Positions 58,656-64,000 of a DNA stretch of 64,000 nucleotides are shown here, piece by piece. The number at the start of each line of letters is the position of its first letter. Position 1 is the first letter of the stretch. The DNA comes from Combretum micranthum (Eukaryota; Streptophyta; Magnoliopsida; Myrtales; Combretaceae). The notes beneath the pieces were generated by a model. It did no database searches. It was not told the DNA's origin and saw only the letters and a program-made list of their open reading frames with translations. Both the position numbers and the translations under genes were made by a program. The stretch is from NCBI GenBank assembly GCA_024138025.1, contig JAMXBD010001041.1:186001-250000 (forward strand), read 5' to 3'.

Positions 58656-59490
58656 TAGAGGTGGGGCAAATAGGCCTAGCGGATCAAGCTAAACCGGCCA
58701 GTGGGCTAAATGGGCTGGGCTATTTTAGGCCGCTTTAGCCCACAGGCTAAATGGGTCGGCCCAAGGGCTAAAATGAATTTAATTTTTTTATTTTTGAAAT
58801 TTTATTTTTTTATGTTAGTTTATGTGAAAATTAGAATATTTTTACATTTTAAGGTTATATATACATATATTAATGATTAATTTTTGTGTTAATTTGATTA
58901 CTTATATGTTAAAATAAGTTTTTAGAATGATTTATAAGATATCATATTACATTTAAATGAATAAATATATATTTAGTAAAAAATGTTATAATTCTTGTAT
59001 TGTGTGTATCAATCTATTTTCTTCCATAGTATACCATAAACAATCACTAACATGTTATTATATTATTACTAATCTTAAGTATACAAGTCTTGAGAATGAT
59101 TACTAATCTTAAATATACAAGTCTTGAGAATAATATTATATTAATAGATACTTTCCATATAGTTTATTATTATTTTTTTTATAAAAGTAAGGTAACGAGC
59201 TAACCCGCTTAAATTATGGGTCAATTTACTTTAGCCCACGAGTTAAATAGATTGAATAAAATTAGCCCATTTTTAAACATAATAGAAAAAGTTGGTCCTT
59301 GCACTTTTTGATAATGGTTAAAATGGGTCAACTCATGGACTAAAGCCCATTTACTAGAACTGATGAATGTATGCTAGTGTCTATCCACAATACATATATA
59401 TATATATATATATAATTGTGTTCATCATAATAATTATCGATATTTTAGAGTTTATTTGCAATTTTTCCAAAACTTTTCACATAGATTAAA
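58656..59490 (+). repeat. hAT-like repeat inserted in copia gag (dispersed repeat copy 2)
   Basis: Starts TAGAGGTGGGGCAAATAGG immediately after the gag fragment, typical of hAT ends, followed by many GGGCTAAATGGG words. From 58807 it matches 18350-18988 to AGATTAAA at 59490, where an LTR interrupts it. The right terminal repeat is not visible, so the class is tentative. Confidence 0.6.
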
Positions 59491-59850
59491 TGAAGCACGG
59501 AGGAATTAATATTCGTATGGAGTAGGGGTTCGAATACAAACCCCTTTGTAATACTCGAATTCAAGTATTTGTAATTGTGTTTGTAAGATAAAAACTATAT
59601 TTGTCTTAGTACAATGGTGGGATACTTATACAATTTAGTATCTTGCTCATGCTTTAAGCATGTTGCCAGCTAAGGTGGAATATACTAAGATCTTAACCAA
59701 TTAGTAATAGAATATAACTAAGGTAACAAACACTTGATGAAATAGCAATAGAAATAACAAACAACAATAACAATAACCGGTCCATAAGCAATGGGCTAAG
59801 CCCACTAGCATGTCCTTTTGCTAGCCCAGTCCACGAATAGCCCAGCCACA
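59491..59850 (-). mobile_element. 3' LTR of the right-hand chromovirus
   Basis: 360 bp, plus strand TGAAGCACGG to CAGCCACA. The left edge is exact because the dispersed repeat breaks off there compared with its copy at 18988. A short LTR with a chromodomain-bearing integrase suggests a Reina-type element. The second LTR is outside the window. Confidence 0.65.
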
Positions 59851-59857
59851 AACCGGG

Positions 59858-60540
59858 TTAAGCTCCTTCCTGACTTCCACTCGTGCGCAGGACAAAAGAC
59901 ATCTCCTTCATCGTGTTCCACTGCCCCTCTTTCCCAAACCCTAAATTCAATCTTCTAGTTGGCTGTGTGGTGTCTTTAATGGTGGAATTCAACCACAGAT
60001 CAGCTTCCTCCTCTTCAAACATCCTTGTCCACAAGGAGTGATTCGGGAACCGTAGCTGCATGTCCGACAAAAATTCCCAAGTCGCGTCTGATGGAGCTTT
60101 ATTCTTCCACAAGATAAGCACTTGAGTTTCTACATTTGATCCTCTTTTAACCATTTCTGTCTAGGATAGTTTGTGGTTGTAATTCTTCCATTGTTGTCAT
60201 TGCAGGTACTGTGGGTGGCTCGCGTGGAGGGATTATGTGGAACTTCTTGAGCTGAGAAACATGGAATGTGGGGTGGATCTCGGCGTGCTCCAGCAAGTCT
60301 AGTCGGTAAGCCACCTCGCCAATCTTGTCTATAATTTTGAACGGTCCAGCATACTTAGGGTTTAATTTGTGCTCCTTAGATTTCCTAAGTGAATTTTGTC
60401 TGTACGGCTGAACCTTAAGTAATACTAGATCTCCAATCTCAAATACTCTGTTAGATCTCTTCCGATCTGCCAGCTGCTTCATGCGATGTTGAGCTCGCTT
60501 GAGGTGGAACCTGAGTAGTTTAGTGCGCCCTCTCTGTTAG
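59858..60540 (-). pseudogene. Chromovirus integrase tail and chromodomain
   Basis: 60482-60147 encodes GDLVLLKVQPYRQNSL, KLNPKYAGPFKIIDKIGEVA and HPTFHVSQLKKF, the conserved integrase C-terminus. After a frame change at about 60150, MVKRGSNVETQVLILWKN and DATWEFLSDMQLRFP form the chromodomain-like module that is thought to target integration. The last 40 residues are unplaced. Confidence 0.85.
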
Positions 60541-62030
60541 TTAAGATTCTGTCCACAGAGTCGTTCCTAGAGTCCCAGGCACATATGGAAAATGTATAGA
60601 AGGAGGATAGCCATACAGTGTCTGGAATGGGGTGGTATGTGCACTAGTGTGATAATTAGTGTTGTACCACCATTCCGCTAAGGACAGAAATTGGGTCCAT
60701 CTTTTGGGTTCTTCATTGGTCATGCACCTTAGGTAGTTCCTAGCATCGATTAACAACCTCAGTTGTCATCGTTCTGGGGATTGTATGTTGTGGACATGTT
60801 AAATCCTACCCCCTGTAGCTTGAAGAATTCCTACCAGAAGGAACTGATAAAAATGGGGTCCCTATCACTCGTTATGACCTCAGGAAGGCCATGCAATTTA
60901 TAGATGTAGTCTAAGAATACTTGAGCTATCATGGCAGCAGTGTAAGGATGAGCAATTGCTACAAAATGAGCATATTTGCTTAACCTATCCACCACTACTA
61001 GAATTACTTCCTTACCATTGTATTTAGGAAGTCCCTCAATGAAATCCAAGCTTATTTCTTGCCAGCATTCCTTAGGAATTTCCAGCGGTTGCATTAGACC
61101 AGGACTTGAGACATTCTCAAACTTGTGCTTTTGGCATACATTATAACCTCGAACAAACTGCTCCCTCTCCATTTTAGGCCAATAGAAGACCGACATTAGT
61201 CTCTTGAGGGTAGCTTGGGAACCTGAATGACCACCTAATGGACCGCCATGGAAGTGATGTAGTAGGGTGTTCCTTAGCTCTTGAGATGGAACAACTACAA
61301 CTCTCCCTTTCCTCCTCAGCATTCCCTGATCCCAAGTGAACTGTCCAGCTGATTCTCCCTTTTTCAGCTTAGCTATAAGTGCATTGTAACCCCCTGTTAA
61401 CCCCCAGTTGTCTTGTATTTGCTGTAAGAACATTGGTAGAACAGTGGTATGATGAAGGTGCATCATCTCAGTTGTAGGGGCTCGAGATAAGGCATCAGCT
61501 GCCCCATTGGATGTGCCACTCTTATACTCTATATGGTAGTCTAACCCCAAGAGTCTTGTGAGCCACTTTTTTTGGGTTGGAGTAACCAAACGTTGCTCCA
61601 GTATATATTTTAAGCTTTGATGATCCGTGCGTATCACAAAGCGTCTGCCCAACAAGTAATGCCTCCATTTCTCTATTGCATGTACCACAACAAGCAATTC
61701 CTTCTCATAGACTGATAAACCCTTATGTTTAGGTGCTAGTGGTTTACTGAGGTAGGCAATTGGGTGTTTATCTTGCATAAGAATAGCCCCAATACCATCA
61801 CCACTAGCATCTGTTTCCACAATAAATTCTTTTGAGTAATCAGGGAGCTGCAATACTGGGGAATGCATCAAGGCATTTTTCAATTGATCAAAGGCCATTT
61901 GTGCTGTATCATTCCAAGTAAATTGGTTTTTCTTCAAGAGTTGGGTCAATGGTCTGGCAATGAGACCAAAGTCTTTAATGAACCTTCGGTAATACCCCGC
62001 TAACCCCAGAAAACCTCTAAGTTGTTTCAC
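60541..62030 (-). pseudogene. Chromovirus RNase H and integrase
   Basis: From 62030: [16 protein letters not shown] (end of RT), then RNase H ([51 protein letters not shown]), then integrase with the zinc domain [12 protein letters not shown] and VCQKHK (the first cysteine of the CC pair reads as Tyr-Asn-Val-Cys, so the pair is imperfect). Core residues [10 protein letters not shown] and ITSDRDPIF are present. Stops and a shift at 60750-60835 precede the AEWWYNTNYH segment (60756-60541). Confidence 0.88.
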
Positions 62031-62822
62031 ATTTCTTGGAAGGGGCCATTCACTGATGGCTCGTATTTTCTTAGGGTCAGTAGCTACCCCCTATGGAGTG
62101 ATGATATGACCCAAATACTCAATACTTGAAACCCCAAAGATGCATTTACTTCTTTTCAAACATAACTTCTCCTTGCTCAGTATTTCGAATACCTTCTGTA
62201 GATGTTCTGTGTGCTTGTCCATATCATGACTATACACTAGTATGTCATCGAAGAAAACCAGCACAAACTTTCTTAAAAAAGGTTTGAATATTTGGTTCAT
62301 GAGAGCTTGAAAGGTGGAAGGAGCATTAGTTAAGCCAAAAGGCATAACTAAGAACTCATAGTGCCCTTCATGAGTTCTAAATGCCGTCTTATATACATCA
62401 TTGGGATTCATCAAGATCTGATGGTAACCCGACCTCAAGTTTAACTTGCTGAAATAATTGGCCCCACATAATTCGTCAAACAGATCCTCAATAATTGGAA
62501 TTGGGAACCTATCTTAATAGGCTCTTATTCAACTCCCTATAGTCCACACACATTCTCAGTGTTGTCCTTTCTTTTTACCAACACCACTGAGATGCAAATG
62601 GTTTGTAGGTTGATAATTCCACTAGTCAACATTTCCCTTACCATTTCCTCTAAGGACAGTTTTCTGTAAGGAGAGTGACGTAAGGCCTGAGGTTGACTGG
62701 TCTCTACTTCTTGAGTGTATCCGATGATTTAAGGATCTCTCTGGTAGGGAATTTGGTTCTTCAAATATGGCATGGTAATCTTCCAATAATGCCACAGCCT
62801 GGATGAACCTGTCACTAGGCAT
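62031..62822 (-). pseudogene. Chromovirus reverse transcriptase
   Basis: 62438-62091: [40 protein letters not shown] and the catalytic [10 protein letters not shown] near 62240. A single TAG at 62091-62093 separates this from the next frame, which continues in phase. The N-terminal RT part (62440-62822) is scrambled by frameshifts; only ALLEDYHAIFEEPNSLPE is clear. Confidence 0.85.
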
Positions 62823-63109
62823 ACTCTCTTCCTCGTTTCCAGTAGCTTTAATGACCCAACATTGTATTTCGGGAATGGGTGATTTGAGTCATTAGTTGTG
62901 CCAGTTTGCTTCCAGTGATGTCATTCAGGGGTTCCTGTTTCCGGCTCAATGTGCAGCCTTTTCCTTCCACATGAACTCCATAACCATGTCCTGGAAGTTC
63001 CAATTGATGTGTCCTATTGTTGTAAGCCAGGCATTCCTAAAATGAGATCATAGGAGGATAGAGGAAGGACATAGAAGGTTGCCCTGAAAATCACTCCTTG
63101 CATCTGCCA

Positions 63110-63535
63110 CTAGAAATCTGCCACTTGATGTCTGCTGTTTAATTGTGTTCCATCAGCTAAGGTGATCCTTATAGGGACAATTTCTTCAATGGTACACTTA
63201 GTAGCTTTAACTAAAGCTTCATTGATAAAATTGGCTGAGCTTCCGGTATCTATCAGTATGTTTAGTTTCTTTCTCTTATAGAAACCTTTGATTAGCATAC
63301 TGTTATTGGAATCTACCATCGGATTCCCTACTGCACAGACTGTCAACTTTGTCATGTCTTCTTCCAAATCAGCCACCCCTTCATCTATATCCATCTCAAT
63401 ATCTCCCTGATCATCTCCTTCAATTACCAACATGTTCAATCTCTTGCTTTTACATCTATGTCCTGGTGCAAAGGGTTCATCACACCAAAAACAGATTCGT
63501 TTTTTTTTTTGTTCTTCCAGTTCCTCAGGGGTCAT
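63110..63535 (-). pseudogene. Chromovirus zinc knuckle and protease
   Basis: 141 codons: CFWCDEPFAPGHRC, the unusual knuckle typical of this group, then an acidic linker, then the protease with an intact active site LNILIDTGSSANFI. The frame ends soon after LADGTQL; the rest of the protease up to 62830 is in other frames with stops. Confidence 0.85.
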
Positions 63536-64000
63536 TCGTTTGGTTGTTCTTGAGTTGGAAATAGTGTTCGGTTTAGGGTAAGTGTTTGAGGCTTGGGTGA
63601 GGGAACCTATGGAGGTGGTCGTGTATGGGTGTGAGTTTGAGTTCTGGAATTGTGTGGGTTAGAAGATAAGGAATTGGAAGGTTGTGAATGGTAAGAGTAT
63701 GTGTGAGTGTTGTATGTGGTGGCTTGGCTTTTTGTGGACTAAGGTTGCCTTGGTAGATAGGGTAGTGGCTTCTTGTACTTAGCAAGAGTGAATGCTTGAT
63801 GGAGGGTGTAGGCTGGAACATGCAATTGGGAACGTATTCAGGTCTTAACCCGCTGAGGAAACAGCTAATTAAGTGTGATCAGGCAATTGCACTTGTGGTG
63901 ATAAATGCATAAACTCATCTAAGTAATCTTGTAATGACTGTCGTTGTAGTTCTTTAAGGTCAGCCATGGGATCTTCGAAAAATTTTTCATTAAATCTAGC
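63536..64000 (-). pseudogene. Chromovirus gag, C-terminal part, cut by window edge
   Basis: At 63890-64000 the minus strand gives FNEKFFEDPMADLKELQRQS, the conserved gag segment, followed by a stop near 63867. The interval down to 63536 has a Pro/Ser/Thr/His-rich frame. The N-terminal gag and the 5' LTR lie beyond 64000. Confidence 0.75.

Overview
The window looks like repeat-rich nuclear DNA of a flowering plant, AT-rich and probably from a eudicot. I cannot name the species. Nearly everything recognisable is LTR retrotransposon sequence (Ty1/copia and Ty3/gypsy, mostly chromoviruses) in nested layers, with small DNA transposons. Only two loci look like host genes: a broken DUF247-family gene (16309-17734, minus) and a short intact reading frame of unknown function (50346-50678, minus). 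There is no bacterial-type operon, rRNA or tRNA gene, or CRISPR array.

Layout. 1-1690: the 5' end of a minus-strand copia element (gag, primer site, LTR). 1845-3043: an integrase scrap and probable LTR of an old gypsy element. 3044-15241: a large plus-strand Tekay/Del-like chromovirus with a complete 3.26 kb 5' LTR, an extra reading frame before gag, gag, a decayed pol and a truncated 3' LTR. Its broken end carries a 144 bp tandem duplication and a hAT-type MITE. 16309-17734: the DUF247 pseudogene. 18350-21417: AT-rich spacer with one dispersed repeat. 21418-29163: a duplicated segment, the first copy interrupted by a probable 1.96 kb solo LTR, the two copies separated by an inverted LTR fragment. 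29164-32670: spacer with a tandem duplication and a foldback. 32671-42143: a complete non-autonomous (LARD-type) element with 3.6 kb LTRs, primer site, polypurine tract and perfect AAATT target duplication, probably inserted in an older LTR. 42551-46840: direct repeats, two degenerate minisatellites and the 5' part of a copia element. 50346-50678: the small candidate gene. 50827-57525: a nearly complete minus-strand copia element with four frameshifts and a hAT-type MITE in its leader. 58080-58655: a plus-strand fragment of the same copia family, interrupted by a hAT-like repeat, which is cut in turn by the LTR of a minus-strand chromovirus (59491-64000) running off the right edge.

How the parts relate. 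The elements are parasites layered on one another. The nesting gives relative ages: the LARD, with nearly identical LTRs, is young; the Tekay-like element is older, since its LTRs differ at many sites and its pol is full of stops. The two most unusual structures are arrays of small hairpins whose loop stays constant while the stems differ but still pair: five back to back in each LARD LTR (33688-33781 and 39510-39603), and a CAAA-loop series in the copia leader (56280-56606, echoed at 58089-58386). The second rank comprises the extra reading frame upstream of gag in the Tekay-like element and the 434-479 bp hAT MITE family with readable target duplications.
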